Assembly (NCBI RefSeq): GCF_020567375.1
Contig: NZ_JAJBZM010000003.1
Span: forward strand, 247,449-311,448
Length of the DNA: 64,000 nt
Reading direction: 5' to 3'
Source of the DNA: Janibacter melonis
GTDB taxonomy: Bacteria; Actinomycetota; Actinomycetes; Actinomycetales; Dermatophilaceae
Shown: in pieces, positions 1 to 10,715 of the stretch
Position numbering within the stretch: position 1 is the stretch's first letter
Layout of the letters: each line of letters opens with the position of its first letter
The notes under the pieces: generated by a model
Told to the model about the DNA's origin: nothing
What the model saw: the letters and a program-made list of their open reading frames with translations, nothing else
The model's database searches: none
Program-made: the position numbers and the translations under genes

Positions 1-38
1 CGCCCCCCGCCGCCGCGCGGGCGCTGCTGCCGCCGCCG

Positions 39-58
39 GGGGCGGGGTGCCCCGCCCC
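39..58. terminator. GC-rich hairpin at the left edge
   Basis: Nine-base arms GGGGCGGGG and CCCCGCCCC are separated by only two bases, in a GC-only run downstream of the minus-strand gene that ends at 108. It could terminate that gene or one lying to the left of the window. There is no U tract, so this rests on the inverted repeat alone. Nothing else is recognisable in bases 1-107. Confidence 0.3.
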
Positions 59-107
59 GCCCCCGTCGCCGCGGAACCCCTCGACCCGTTCGTGCCGCCT
101 GATCGCG

Positions 108-998
108 TCAGTTGCTGTAGGTCGGCAGGTCGGCGATCTGCGTGCTCGCGAGGCGCCCGCTCGGCTGGTAGGCGTCCTTGGTGTAACCGTCACGGTCGTA
201 GTAGGCGTAGATCTTGCCGGCGCCCGAGACTCCGATGAGGGCGGCAGCGCTGGAACCGTCGCAGCCACCTGCGGACAGCGCCTTGAAGCCGAGGAAACCG
301 GAGGAGCGCATCACCGTGCGGGTCGCGGTGTCCTTGGCGAACGAGGTCTTGATGCGCAGCAGGCTGCCCCCCTTCGTCGTCGCGACGAGGGTGTCGCCGT
401 AGCTCGACCACGACGCGAGAGCGAGCGTCTGCACGTCGGCGAAGTCCGTCGACAAGGTCGTGCCGTCGACGAGCGAGCCGGTGCTCGAGACGTCGTAGCG
501 GCGCAGCTTGTCGCCGATGACGGCGTAGACGACGCCCTGGCCGGCCGACAGGGCCCGGGCCCTGGTCCAGCCGCTCTGCACCGTGCGGCGGGTCGTGCGC
601 ATGACGTTGCCGTCGGACCAGTCGCGCACGACGTGCTGGACGGTGCCGCCGGGGCTCACCGCGTAGCCGTCGAGGCGGATGCCCGTCCGGGTCTCCTCGG
701 ACCACCGCGTGACCTGGGCGATGGGGGTGTAGGTCAGCTTGCCCGTCTCCGACGTGGGGTAGGCGAAGGTGATCCGGCTGCCGCTCAGGCCCATCTCCGA
801 GTAGATGCGGTTCGGCTGGAGGTAGGACGCGAAGGCCCAGCAGCTCGAGGGGATCCCGGCGATCGAGGCCGACGCAGAGCCCCCAGCCACGCGGGGTGCA
901 CCGGGGACGACAGGGGCCGCGGTCGCGCTGCCCGCGGTGGCGAGAGCGGCGGCGGCGGCGAGCAGGCCGGCGGCGGCGCTGCGGAGGTGGCGGGGCAT
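108..998 (-). CDS. Secreted propeller-like hypothetical protein
   Basis: A 296-residue exported protein of unknown function. I start it at the ATG at 998 (MPRHLRSAAAG) because a clean Sec signal peptide follows, with a basic start, an Ala/Leu core and an ATAAP cleavage site near residue 27. A longer reading frame upstream would bury that signal. The mature part has repeated short beta-strand blocks (VVYAVIGDKLRRYDV, DTLVATTKGGSLLRIK, GKIYAYYDRDG), as in lectin or tachylectin-like beta-propellers, and two Cys that could pair. The blocks suggest sugar or cell-wall binding, but that is inference. It is transcribed away from the Ku gene. No enzyme motif is visible. Confidence 0.7.
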   Translation of the reverse strand: MPRHLRSAAAGLLAAAAALATAGSATAAPVVPGAPRVAGGSASASIAGIPSSCWAFASYLQPNRIYSEMGLSGSRITFAYPTSETGKLTYTPIAQVTRWSEETRTGIRLDGYAVSPGGTVQHVVRDWSDGNVMRTTRRTVQSGWTRARALSAGQGVVYAVIGDKLRRYDVSSTGSLVDGTTLSTDFADVQTLALASWSSYGDTLVATTKGGSLLRIKTSFAKDTATRTVMRSSGFLGFKALSAGGCDGSSAAALIGVSGAGKIYAYYDRDGYTKDAYQPSGRLASTQIADLPTYSN

Positions 999-1139
999 GG
1001 GGCGTCCGTTTCGTGTGGAGGGGAGGGCCGACGAGGGCTCGCCGGATGCTAGGCGGACGACAGGGTGCGTGGCTTCCCCTTCGCCATCGCGGTGACGCGA
1101 TCGTGACCTCGAGGCGGCCCGGGAGGGCATGCTGGACCC

Positions 1140-2129
1140 ATGCGAGCGATCTGGAAGGGTGCGGTCTCCTTCGGGCTGGTCAACGTCCCCGTGCGGCTGT
1201 ACTCCGCGACCGAGAACCACGACGTGCAGTTCCGTCAGGTGCACGTCGCCGACGGCGGGCGCATCCGCTACAAGCGCGTCTGCAGCATCGACGGCGACGA
1301 GGTCGCCTACGACGACATCGCGAAGGGGTACGAGACCGAGGACGGCGAGATGGTCGTCCTCACCGACGAGGACTTCGCCGACCTGCCGACGCGCAGCAGC
1401 AAGGAGATCAGCGTCGAGAAGTTCGTGCCGAGCGACCAGATCGACCCCATCTACTTCGACAAGACGTACTACCTCGAGCCCGACAAGTCCGCGGTCAAGC
1501 CCTACGTCCTGCTGCGCGACGCGCTCGAGGGCGAGGACCGCATGGCCGTCGCGACGGTCGCGATCCGCACCCGGATGACCCTCGCCGTGCTCCGCGTGCG
1601 CGAGGGCATGATCGTCATGCAGACGATGCTGTGGCCCGACGAGGTCCGCGACGCCGGCGCCTTCGGCGACCTCGGCGCGGACGAGAAGGCCACCGAGAAG
1701 GAGATGTCGATGGCGCAGGTCCTCATCGACCAGCTCGCCGACGACTTCGAGCCCGACGACTACGAGGACGACTACGCGCTCGCCGTCAAGGAGCTCGTCC
1801 GGGCCAAGGTCGAGGGCGGTGAGGTCAAGGCCGCCCCCGAGGAGGAGGACGAAGGGGGCGAGGTCGTCGACCTGCTCGCGGCGCTCGCGAAGTCGGTCGA
1901 GCGGGCCAAGAGCCGACGGGGCGAGTCCTCGGCCACGGGCTCCGACGGCGGGTCGAAGGACAGCAGCGAGTCGGGCGCGAAGGGCTCGGGCGCGAAGAAG
2001 ACCACGGCGAAGAAGACGACCGCGAAGAAGAGTGCCGCGAAGAAGGCCCCGGCGAAGAAGACCGCGGCGAAGAGCACCACGAGCAAGAGCACCGCGAAGA
2101 AGTCGGCCCCGAAGAAGAAGGCCGGCTGA
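1140..2129 (+). CDS. ku: Ku, non-homologous end-joining protein
   Basis: Bacterial Ku binds DNA double-strand ends as a homodimeric ring and recruits ligase LigD for non-homologous end joining. The 329-residue protein opens with the typical MRAIWKGAVSFGLVNVPV, and the Ku core fills about residues 1-250. Residues 265-329 form a low-complexity basic tail of AKKTTAKK-type repeats. Lys-rich Ku tails are known to help DNA binding and sliding. No LigD gene is visible nearby. The next gene, a DNA glycosylase, starts one base after the stop, so the two are probably cotranscribed as a repair pair. A possible -10 (CATGCT) lies five bases upstream of the ATG, so the transcript may be leaderless. Confidence 0.95.
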   Translation: MRAIWKGAVSFGLVNVPVRLYSATENHDVQFRQVHVADGGRIRYKRVCSIDGDEVAYDDIAKGYETEDGEMVVLTDEDFADLPTRSSKEISVEKFVPSDQIDPIYFDKTYYLEPDKSAVKPYVLLRDALEGEDRMAVATVAIRTRMTLAVLRVREGMIVMQTMLWPDEVRDAGAFGDLGADEKATEKEMSMAQVLIDQLADDFEPDDYEDDYALAVKELVRAKVEGGEVKAAPEEEDEGGEVVDLLAALAKSVERAKSRRGESSATGSDGGSKDSSESGAKGSGAKKTTAKKTTAKKSAAKKAPAKKTAAKSTTSKSTAKKSAPKKKAG

Positions 2130-2130
2130 G

Positions 2131-2970
2131 GTGCCCGAGGGTCACACCCTGGCGCGCATCGCCGGCGCGCTCGACGCCGCCTTCGCGGGCAGCGAGGTCC
2201 AGGTCAGCTCGCCGCAGGGCCGCTTCGCCGCGGGCGCCGAGCTGCTCGACGGGGGAGTGGTGCGCGAGGCCCGCTCGCACGGCAAGCAGCTCTTCGTCGA
2301 GGTCGAGCCCCCGGGGTCGCCCGAGCCGCGGGTGCTCCACGTGCACCTCGGTCTCATCGGCACCTTCACCATCGACGAGGTCGCCTTCGTCGGCGAGAAG
2401 CCGGTCGTCGGGCAGGTGCGCTGCCGCATCGAGGGCGAGGGCCACGTGGCCGACCTGCGCGGCCCGATGGTGTGCGCCGTCATCACGCCGGAGGAGGAGG
2501 CGGGCATCCGCGACCGGCTCGGGCCGGACCCCCTTCGCGAGGAGTCGGGCGAGCGCGGGTGGGAGCGGGTCACCCGCTCGCGCAAGGAGGTCGCCGCACT
2601 GCTCATGGACCAGTCCGTCGTCGCGGGGATCGGCAACGTCTACCGCTGCGAGGTCCTCTTCCGTCGCCGCGTCGACCCGGCGACGCCCGGTCGCGCTCTG
2701 GCTCGCGAGACGTGGGACGGGATCTGGGCGGACCTGCGCCGCCTCATGCCGCTCGGCGTCGTCACCGGGCGGATCGTCACCCGCGAGGACCAGGTCGAGG
2801 TCGTCGAGGAGGCGATGGCGAAGGGGGAGACCCCTCATCTCACCGAGCGCACCTCGTACGTCTACCGGCGCACCGGCGAGCCCTGCCGGGTGTGCGGCAC
2901 ACCGGTGAGCATGCGCGACCTCGCCGGTCGCAAGCTCTACTGGTGCACGGTCTGCCAGACCGGCACCTGA
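2131..2970 (+). CDS. Fpg/Nei family DNA glycosylase
   Basis: A base-excision repair glycosylase/AP lyase of the formamidopyrimidine-DNA glycosylase/endonuclease VIII family, 279 residues. A GTG start gives the N-terminal MPEGHT: Pro2 is the Schiff-base nucleophile and Glu3 the general acid. PEGHT rather than PELPE places it with actinobacterial Nei-like enzymes, so oxidised pyrimidines are the more likely substrate, which is inference. The helix-two-turn-helix (DQSVVAGIGNVYRCEVLF) sits near residues 165-182. A C4 zinc finger has Cys252, 255, 272 and 275 at the very C terminus. It follows the Ku stop by one base, which implies coupling. Confidence 0.92.
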   Translation: MPEGHTLARIAGALDAAFAGSEVQVSSPQGRFAAGAELLDGGVVREARSHGKQLFVEVEPPGSPEPRVLHVHLGLIGTFTIDEVAFVGEKPVVGQVRCRIEGEGHVADLRGPMVCAVITPEEEAGIRDRLGPDPLREESGERGWERVTRSRKEVAALLMDQSVVAGIGNVYRCEVLFRRRVDPATPGRALARETWDGIWADLRRLMPLGVVTGRIVTREDQVEVVEEAMAKGETPHLTERTSYVYRRTGEPCRVCGTPVSMRDLAGRKLYWCTVCQTGT

Positions 2971-2976
2971 GCGGGC

Positions 2977-3564
2977 TCAGGCGCTGCCGGGACGCTCGAG
3001 CCGGATGACCTCGGGCGGCAGGCCCCACTCGTCGCGGCCCAGGCGCGACATCGGCCGCAGCGCCTCCATCGTCGGGCGCCCGTCCTCGAGGGCGTCGGTG
3101 CGCACGGTGACGGCGACGACGCTGCCGAGCACGAGATGGCTGTCGCCGAGCTTGATGCTCGAGTGCAGCCGGCACTCCACCGAGGCCGCGGACCCGGCGA
3201 CGCGGGGCACGGGCACGAGGTCGCTCGGCTCGAGGGCGATGCCGAGCTCCTGCGCCTCGTCGGCCTCGGGGTCGAAGGGGGCGCTGCTCGCGTTCGCCAG
3301 GTCGCGCTGGTCCTCGCCGACGACGCTGACGACGAAGTGGCCGGTCGCGAGCACGTTGCGCAGCGTGTCCTTGCGCCCCACGGAGGTGAAGCTGATGATC
3401 GGCGGTCGCGCGCACGCGACGGAGAAGAAGGAGTGCGGTGCGAGGTTGCCGACCCCGTCCGCGCCCACGGTGCTGATCCACGCGATCGGGCGGGGCACGA
3501 CGACCGAGGTGAGCAGGTCGTAGGCGTCGGTCGCCGGGTCGCTGACGTCGAAGACGGTGCGCAT
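2977..3564 (-). CDS. Flavin reductase-like domain protein
   Basis: A 195-residue protein with the FMN-binding split-barrel flavin reductase domain. The recognisable core is the early block VVVPRPIAWISTVGADGVGN followed by APHSFFSVACARPPIISF, which forms the FMN pocket in this family. Members reduce FMN with NAD(P)H or carry a bound flavin; the partner oxygenase is not encoded nearby. It converges on the glycosylase gene with six bases between stops. Its start at 3564 faces the DUF4328 gene, so the two share a divergent control region of about 70 bases. The exact substrate is unknown. Confidence 0.82.
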   Translation of the reverse strand: MRTVFDVSDPATDAYDLLTSVVVPRPIAWISTVGADGVGNLAPHSFFSVACARPPIISFTSVGRKDTLRNVLATGHFVVSVVGEDQRDLANASSAPFDPEADEAQELGIALEPSDLVPVPRVAGSAASVECRLHSSIKLGDSHLVLGSVVAVTVRTDALEDGRPTMEALRPMSRLGRDEWGLPPEVIRLERPGSA

Positions 3565-3634
3565 GGTCAGACGCTACGACGGGGCTGTGGAGGATCTCGC
3601 GCGGGATGCCCGCTCAGCCGCTAGGTTTCGCGCC

Positions 3635-4321
3635 ATGTCGACCACGCCGCCGCTCGGGGTGCCGCTCGCGCGACCTCTGCCCGGCCTCACGGTCCGCCCT
3701 CCGGGTCGGGTCCTCCTCGCCGCCGTGGTGTCGCTCGCGGTCCTGTGGACCGCTGTCCGGGTGGGCGCGGCCGTCGCCCGCCTCGTCTCGCTCCGCGCGA
3801 TCGAGCGGTGGGTCGTCGACGACGGGGGCGAGCCGATGGTGGCGGTGACGACGGTCGACAGCTGGGTGCCCGCTGCCGTCGAGGCGTGCCTGCTGGTCGT
3901 CCTGTGGGCGTGCACCTCGGTGTGGCTCGCGCGCTCACGACGCGTCTGCGACGCGATGGCGCCGACGACGCACTCGCTGTCCCGGCGATGGGCCTGGTGG
4001 GCATGGGTGACGCCCGTCGTCTGCTGGTGGTTCCCCTTCCGGTACGTCCGTGACGTGCTCCGGGCGGTCGGCGAGCGGCCGCGCCGGCTCCTCGCCTGGT
4101 GGTGGGCCGCCTGGCTCGTGGTCGTCGTCGTCGACACCGCGGGCCTGTGGCTCGTCGACGAGCAGCCCACCGTCGAGTCGCTGGTCCTCGCGGCCCGGCT
4201 CGACCTCGTCGCCGGCCTCGCGCTCGCCGTCGCTCTCGTGCCGTGGCTCGTCCTCGTGCGCCGGGTGGCCTCCGGGACCGGGCGTCTGGCGGCCTCCCGG
4301 CTCGCCGGTCCTGTCCGCTGA
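3635..4321 (+). CDS. DUF4328 multi-pass membrane protein
   Basis: A 228-residue integral membrane protein of unknown function. About five hydrophobic segments are visible, near residues 24-44, 65-90, 112-135, 150-170 and 185-205. The segment WAWWAWVTPVVCWWFPF followed by RYVRDVLRA is the hallmark of the DUF4328 family. I prefer the ATG at 3635 over an in-frame ATG at 3557. A -10-like TAGGTT ends seven bases before it, and the longer version would run into the divergent promoter. The stop codon is part of the ClgR-type box for clpC, so the two genes abut. Confidence 0.75.
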   Translation: MSTTPPLGVPLARPLPGLTVRPPGRVLLAAVVSLAVLWTAVRVGAAVARLVSLRAIERWVVDDGGEPMVAVTTVDSWVPAAVEACLLVVLWACTSVWLARSRRVCDAMAPTTHSLSRRWAWWAWVTPVVCWWFPFRYVRDVLRAVGERPRRLLAWWWAAWLVVVVVDTAGLWLVDEQPTVESLVLAARLDLVAGLALAVALVPWLVLVRRVASGTGRLAASRLAGPVR

Positions 4322-4329
4322 CAGCGAAC
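4316..4329. promoter_or_regulatory. ClgR-type operator upstream of clpC
   Basis: CGCTGACAGCGAAC matches the corynebacterial ClgR consensus CGCYNANRGCGWWS at every position (core CGCTGACAGCG plus AAC). ClgR activates clp protease genes in Corynebacterium, Streptomyces and mycobacteria. The site lies about 155 bases upstream of the clpC start and overlaps the stop codon of the preceding gene. Its function here is inferred from the match and the position. Confidence 0.7.
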
Positions 4330-4482
4330 ACGCGGACCCGCCGTCCCCCGGCGGAACAGGGGAGCGCCCGGTGACGTTGTGCAGAGCAGATCGACTCGAC
4401 CCCCTCCTGGGTGCGGACGCACCAGGGATCTGGGGCAGAGCCAGTTAGCATTTCAGGCAGCCAAGCCAGAAGGGGTGTCCCC

Positions 4483-7011
<2,529 letters not shown>

Positions 7012-7030
7012 CCCCCGCCTGACCCCATGA

Positions 7031-7068
7031 CGAAGGGGGCGACGCACCACGGTGCGTCGCCCCCTTCG
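7031..7068. terminator. Bidirectional terminator between clpC and the DinB-like gene
   Basis: A perfect 18-base inverted repeat with arms CGAAGGGGGCGACGCACC and its complement and a two-base centre lies just after the clpC stop. The facing gene ends at 7178, so the hairpin can serve both strands. Both outer ends are the window-wide octamer CGAAGGGG. Confidence 0.9.
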
Positions 7069-7078
7069 CCGTCCCCGG

Positions 7079-7171
7079 GACCCCTCGCCGGTCGAGGTGC
7101 GACGAAGGAGCCTCGAGACCACCCGCCGACCCTTCGCTGGTCGAGGTGCGACGGAGGAGCCTCGAGACCAC
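7079..7171. repeat. Tandem copies of a 44-base hairpin-forming repeat
   Basis: Two near-identical units lie at 7079-7122 and 7128-7171, a period of 49 bases, with three differences. Each carries GGTCGAGG near its middle and CCTCGAGACC near its end, which can fold back on each other like a REP element. It is intergenic, between the clpC terminator and the 3' end of the minus-strand gene at 7178. Similar hairpin repeats are common between genes in related high-GC actinobacteria (from memory, not searched). Confidence 0.75.
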
Positions 7172-7177
7172 TCAGGG

Positions 7178-7744
7178 TCAGGTCGGGGAAGACCAGCGGG
7201 GGTCGCGGCCGATGAAGGCGAGGAAGCGCTCCTGCTCGCTCGCGCCCTCCGGCTCGGGCTGCTGCTCGCCGTACTGCCCCGAGCCCCGGATCATCGGCTC
7301 CATGGAGAGCATCCCCGCGTGCGCCTCGCGCACGAAGTCCGGGTCGATGGTGTCGTCCTGACCGCTCGAGCGCGCGAGGTCCCAGGAGTGCATGACGACG
7401 TCGGGCGTGTAGTACGTGTCGACGAGGCGCTCGAGCGGCAGGGTGCCCAGGTGCTCCTGGGTGACCTCCTGCCCGGCCCGCCCCGGGTCGTCGAGGAGGC
7501 CCTGCACCTGCCCCCGCACGTGCTCCCACGCGGCGGTGGGGTCGTCCTGCGCCGACGGCCCCGGGTCGAGGGCGACCCCGCAGCCGGCGAGCATGCCCGG
7601 CAGCCAGGTCGTCAGGTGCTCGACGACGTCGCGCGCCCGCCACTGGTCCACGGGCGTCGGCGCCGACCAGTCGGTGGTGCCGCCCACGAGTGCCGAGAAG
7701 CGCTCGGCGGCGGTGCGGAAACGGTCGGCAGCGGTGTCGCTCAT
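7178..7744 (-). CDS. TIGR03086-type DinB-like metal-binding protein
   Basis: A 188-residue protein of the mycothiol-dependent maleylpyruvate isomerase N-terminal/DinB superfamily, TIGR03086 branch. The usual signatures are an early DRFRTAAERFSALV helix, then PTPVDQWRARDVVEHL, where the His is a predicted metal ligand, and a late HSWDLARSSGQD with the second His-Asp pair. Members are four-helix bundles, often thiol-dependent, but most have no proven reaction. A DUF305 lipoprotein gene lies 27 bases upstream on the same strand, so the two may be cotranscribed. The C terminus is proline- and glutamate-rich. Confidence 0.8.
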   Translation of the reverse strand: MSDTAADRFRTAAERFSALVGGTTDWSAPTPVDQWRARDVVEHLTTWLPGMLAGCGVALDPGPSAQDDPTAAWEHVRGQVQGLLDDPGRAGQEVTQEHLGTLPLERLVDTYYTPDVVMHSWDLARSSGQDDTIDPDFVREAHAGMLSMEPMIRGSGQYGEQQPEPEGASEQERFLAFIGRDPRWSSPT

Positions 7745-7771
7745 GTCGTCCTCGTCTGCGGGTGCGCCGGC

Positions 7772-8446
7772 TCAGAGCCGCTTGCGCATCTGCTGCATCT
7801 GCTCGATCTGCTTGGTCTGCGTGACGTTGATGTCGTCGGCGAGCTCGCCGGTGCGCTCGTCCATGCCCTTCTCCCCGTGGGTGTCGCACATCGTCAGCGC
7901 GCCCTTGTGGTGGGCGACCATGAGGTCGAGGTACTGACGGTCGAGCTCGGTGCCGCTCGCGTTCTCCAGCGCGGTGAGCTGCTGCTGCGTCGCCATGCCG
8001 GGCATCGAGTGGTGGGAGCCGTGCTGGGTGACGAGCTTGGGGTTCTTCGCCTCGGGCGGCACCTCCTCGCCCCACGAGCGCAGGGTCGTCGCCATGCCCT
8101 CCATCTCCGGCTTCTGCTCGTCGGCGATGCGGCTGGCGATGCCCTTGACCTTGCTGTCGGTGAGCCGCCCCTTGACGATGTCGCTCATGACGATGGCCTG
8201 CGCGTGGTGGCTGATCATGTCGGTGAGGAAGGTGACGTCGGCGTCGTTGTGCGAGACCGACGGGGTGGCGATCGCGTCGCTGCCGGTGAGCGTCGAGTTC
8301 GGCTGACCGGGGGAGCCCGGCTCGAGGACGGGCGCGTCGGGGGAGGTCGCCGACGCCGTCGGCACGGGCTCGGTGTCGCCGCCCGAGCAGCCGGCGAGAG
8401 CCAGGGCGAGGGCGGACGCGATCGCGGTCGTTCGGAGGCTGCGCAC
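7772..8446 (-). CDS. DUF305 lipoprotein
   Basis: A 224-residue surface lipoprotein. A GTG start gives a signal peptide with lipobox LAGC (Cys20). The mature protein has two DUF305 ferritin-like repeats, seen as DMISHHAQAIVMSD and later DLMVAHHKGALTMCD; the paired His residues and conserved Met suggest metal binding. DUF305 proteins are often linked to copper or other metal stress, but no copper gene is near. The start faces the LVIVD gene across 206 bases that hold three 11-base-spaced TGACC repeats, a candidate shared operator. Confidence 0.88.
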   Translation of the reverse strand: MRSLRTTAIASALALALAGCSGGDTEPVPTASATSPDAPVLEPGSPGQPNSTLTGSDAIATPSVSHNDADVTFLTDMISHHAQAIVMSDIVKGRLTDSKVKGIASRIADEQKPEMEGMATTLRSWGEEVPPEAKNPKLVTQHGSHHSMPGMATQQQLTALENASGTELDRQYLDLMVAHHKGALTMCDTHGEKGMDERTGELADDINVTQTKQIEQMQQMRKRL

Positions 8447-8520
8447 GAGCCGACGGTAACCGGGGCGGGGGTGCTCTGCGAAGGGGTGGCGGCATCTTCA
8501 CGCCGCGCGACCGGGGGTCT

Positions 8521-8547
8521 TGACCCAACGCTGACCCATCCCTGACC
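8521..8547. promoter_or_regulatory. Three phased TGACC repeats in a divergent promoter region
   Basis: TGACCCA at 8521, TGACCCA at 8532 and TGACC at 8543 are exactly 11 bases apart, one helical turn, between the divergent DUF305 and LVIVD genes. Phased direct repeats of this spacing are typical of OmpR/PhoP-family response regulators. The regulator is not known. The first copy also makes a -35-like TTGACC at 8520-8525. Confidence 0.5.
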
Positions 8548-8652
8548 TTCGTCACCTTTCGGCCGACTCACAGGTCAGGAGAGGCTGAGCGAACCTTGAA
8601 GACCCGTCCAAGGGCCGCCACCCTCGTTCGGGAGCCACCGAGCGGAGGAAAC

Positions 8653-10071
8653 ATGCGTAAGCCACTACTGGCCATCGCTGCGGCAGCAGCCCTGGTCACC
8701 TCGGGCGCCGGCGCCGCACTAGCCGTCGGACCCGATGACCGGGTCGGCGTGTCCGGCACCGACCTCAAGACCGATGAGATCGGGCGCAGCGCCAACGTCA
8801 AGCACCTCGCCAACATCGCCCCGTCGGGCGTGCTGGCGCAGGGGGTCGGGACCGACCTGGCCTTCCAGGACGACAAGGCCTTCGTCGGCAACTACGACGG
8901 CTTCTCGATCATCGACATCCGAAACCCCAAGAAGCCCAAGACGATCGTCCAGGTCAGCTGCCCCGGCAGCCAGAACGACATCTCCGTCTCCGGCGACCTG
9001 CTCTACCTCTCGACCGACTCCTCGCGCAGCGACGACTCCTGCGCCTCGACGTCGCAGTCCGCGACGATCAAGGAGAGCTGGGAGGGCATCAAGATCTTCG
9101 ACATCTCCGACGTGAAGAACCCGAAGTACATCAAGTCCGTCGAGACCGCCTGCGGGTCGCACACGCACACGCTCGTCCCGGGCAAGGGCAAGAACAACAA
9201 GACCGACTACCTCTACGTGTCGAGCTACTCGCCGCGTGACACCTTCCCGGACTGCAAGACGCCGCACGACCTCATCTCCATCGTCAAGGTCGACACGAAG
9301 AACCCCACCTCGGCCGCGGTCATCGCCACGCCGAACCTCTTCCCCGACGGCGGCAACCCCGGTGGCCCCGGCCCGACCCCGATCGCGAGCCGCTCGGCCA
9401 CGACCGGCTGCCACGACATCACCGCGCTGCCGCACAAGGACCTCGCGGCCGGTGCGTGCATGGGCGACGGCATCATCATGGACATCGAGAACCCCGAGAA
9501 GCCGCGGGTCATCGAACGCGTCCGTGACGACGAGAACTTCGCCTTCTGGCACTCGGCCACCTTCAACGCCGACGCCTCCAAGGTGATCTTCACCGACGAG
9601 CTCGGTGGTGGCGGCGCCGCCACCTGCAACGCGGCCATTGGCCCGAACCGTGGCGCGAACGCGATCTACGACATCTCGAAGTACGGCCGTCTCGACTTCA
9701 AGTCGTACTACAAGATCGACCGCCACCAGGGCCCGACGGAGAACTGCGTCGCGCACAACGGCTCGATCATCCCCGTCGCCGGGCGTGACCTCATGGTCCA
9801 GTCCTGGTACCAGGGCGGCGTGAGCATCTGGGACTTCACGGACTCCGAGAACCCCGAGGAGCTGGGCTACTTCGAGCGCGGTCCGCTCCCCGAGGGCGCC
9901 GGCACCGGCGGCACGTGGTCGACGTACTACTACAACGGCCACATGTACTCCTCGGACATCGCCCGTGGCTTCGACGTCCTCAAGTGGGTCGACCCGTCGA
10001 CCAAGAAGATCGACAAGCAGATCATGGACGAGCTCAACGTCCAGAGCCAGCCGAAGTACAAGGTCCGCTGA
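8653..10071 (+). CDS. Secreted LVIVD-repeat beta-propeller protein
   Basis: A 472-residue exported protein built of LVIVD-type repeats, which form a beta-propeller and occur on bacterial surfaces. I start at the ATG at 8653, which has a clear ribosome site (GGAGGAAAC) and begins a Sec signal peptide (MRKPLLAIAAAAALV, cleavage near ALA at 24). Repeats such as GFSIIDIRNPKKPK, GIKIFDISDVKNPK, GIIMDIENPEKPR and GVSIWDFTDSENPE recur through residues 70-430. Its role is unknown; adhesion or a surface enzyme is possible. Codon use is even more GC-uniform than in its neighbours, which suggests high expression. A strong terminator follows. Confidence 0.85.
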   Translation: MRKPLLAIAAAAALVTSGAGAALAVGPDDRVGVSGTDLKTDEIGRSANVKHLANIAPSGVLAQGVGTDLAFQDDKAFVGNYDGFSIIDIRNPKKPKTIVQVSCPGSQNDISVSGDLLYLSTDSSRSDDSCASTSQSATIKESWEGIKIFDISDVKNPKYIKSVETACGSHTHTLVPGKGKNNKTDYLYVSSYSPRDTFPDCKTPHDLISIVKVDTKNPTSAAVIATPNLFPDGGNPGGPGPTPIASRSATTGCHDITALPHKDLAAGACMGDGIIMDIENPEKPRVIERVRDDENFAFWHSATFNADASKVIFTDELGGGGAATCNAAIGPNRGANAIYDISKYGRLDFKSYYKIDRHQGPTENCVAHNGSIIPVAGRDLMVQSWYQGGVSIWDFTDSENPEELGYFERGPLPEGAGTGGTWSTYYYNGHMYSSDIARGFDVLKWVDPSTKKIDKQIMDELNVQSQPKYKVR

Positions 10072-10099
10072 GCCCCGCTCGACGAGACGATCACTGACG

Positions 10100-10140
10100 C
10101 GAAGGGGGCGTCCCGGCCAGGTGCCGGGGCGCCCCCTTCG
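10100..10140 (+). terminator. Terminator of the LVIVD gene
   Basis: An 18-base stem (10100-10117 with 10123-10140) has a single T-G pair and a five-base loop, 28 bases after the stop. Both ends are the octamer CGAAGGGG and its complement. Confidence 0.88.
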
Positions 10141-10190
10141 TCGCGCCCTGCGGCGCCGAGGACGGCCCCGGCCGCGCGTACATTGGGCCG

Positions 10191-10694
10191 GTGCCCAGCC
10201 AGCCCGAGATCCGTCGCGCCCGAACCCCCGACGTCCGCGCCATCCGCGACCTCGTCGCCCCGCTCGCCGAGAGCCGGGTGCTCGTGAGCAAGGACGCCGT
10301 CGCCTACTTCGAGGGCATCCAGGAGTTCCGCGTCGCCGAGATCGACGGCGTCGTCGTCGGCTGCGGGGCGCTGCACGTCATGTGGGAGGACCTCGCCGAG
10401 ATCCGCACGCTCGCCGTCTCGCGCGACCACCTCGGGCACGGCGTCGGCGGGGCGCTGCTGCGCGCGCTGCTCGAGGACGCCCGCGAGATCGGGGTCGAGC
10501 GGATCTTCTGCCTCACCTTCGAGACCGACTTCTTCACCCGGCACGGCTTCACCGAGATCGAGGGCCGCGCGGTCGACCCGGAGGTCTACGCGGAGCTGCT
10601 GCGCTCCTACGACGAGGGCGTCGCCGAGTTCCTCGACCTCGAGCGGGTCAAGCCGAACACCCTGGGCAACACCCGGATGCTCCGTCAGCTCTGA
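10191..10694 (+). CDS. argA: Amino-acid N-acetyltransferase (N-acetylglutamate synthase)
   Basis: A short GNAT-type enzyme (167 residues) like M. tuberculosis Rv2747, which acetylates glutamate as the first step of arginine synthesis. The GNAT core is visible: EIRTLAVSRDHLGHGVGGALL gives the acetyl-CoA loop near residues 65-85, followed by ERIFCLTFETDFFTRHGF. It lacks the kinase-like domain of the long E. coli ArgA, which is normal for actinobacteria. The start is GTG with a -10-like TACATT ending six bases before it, so the message is probably leaderless. It is not in an arg cluster here, so the assignment rests on sequence resemblance. Confidence 0.85.
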   Translation: MPSQPEIRRARTPDVRAIRDLVAPLAESRVLVSKDAVAYFEGIQEFRVAEIDGVVVGCGALHVMWEDLAEIRTLAVSRDHLGHGVGGALLRALLEDAREIGVERIFCLTFETDFFTRHGFTEIEGRAVDPEVYAELLRSYDEGVAEFLDLERVKPNTLGNTRMLRQL

Positions 10695-10715
10695 GGTCCT
10701 GGGTAGGTTGGCGCG

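Noticed and set aside
47-238. Short plus-strand frame at the left edge
   Set aside because: Runs against the secreted-protein gene, is Arg/Cys-rich and has no ribosome site.
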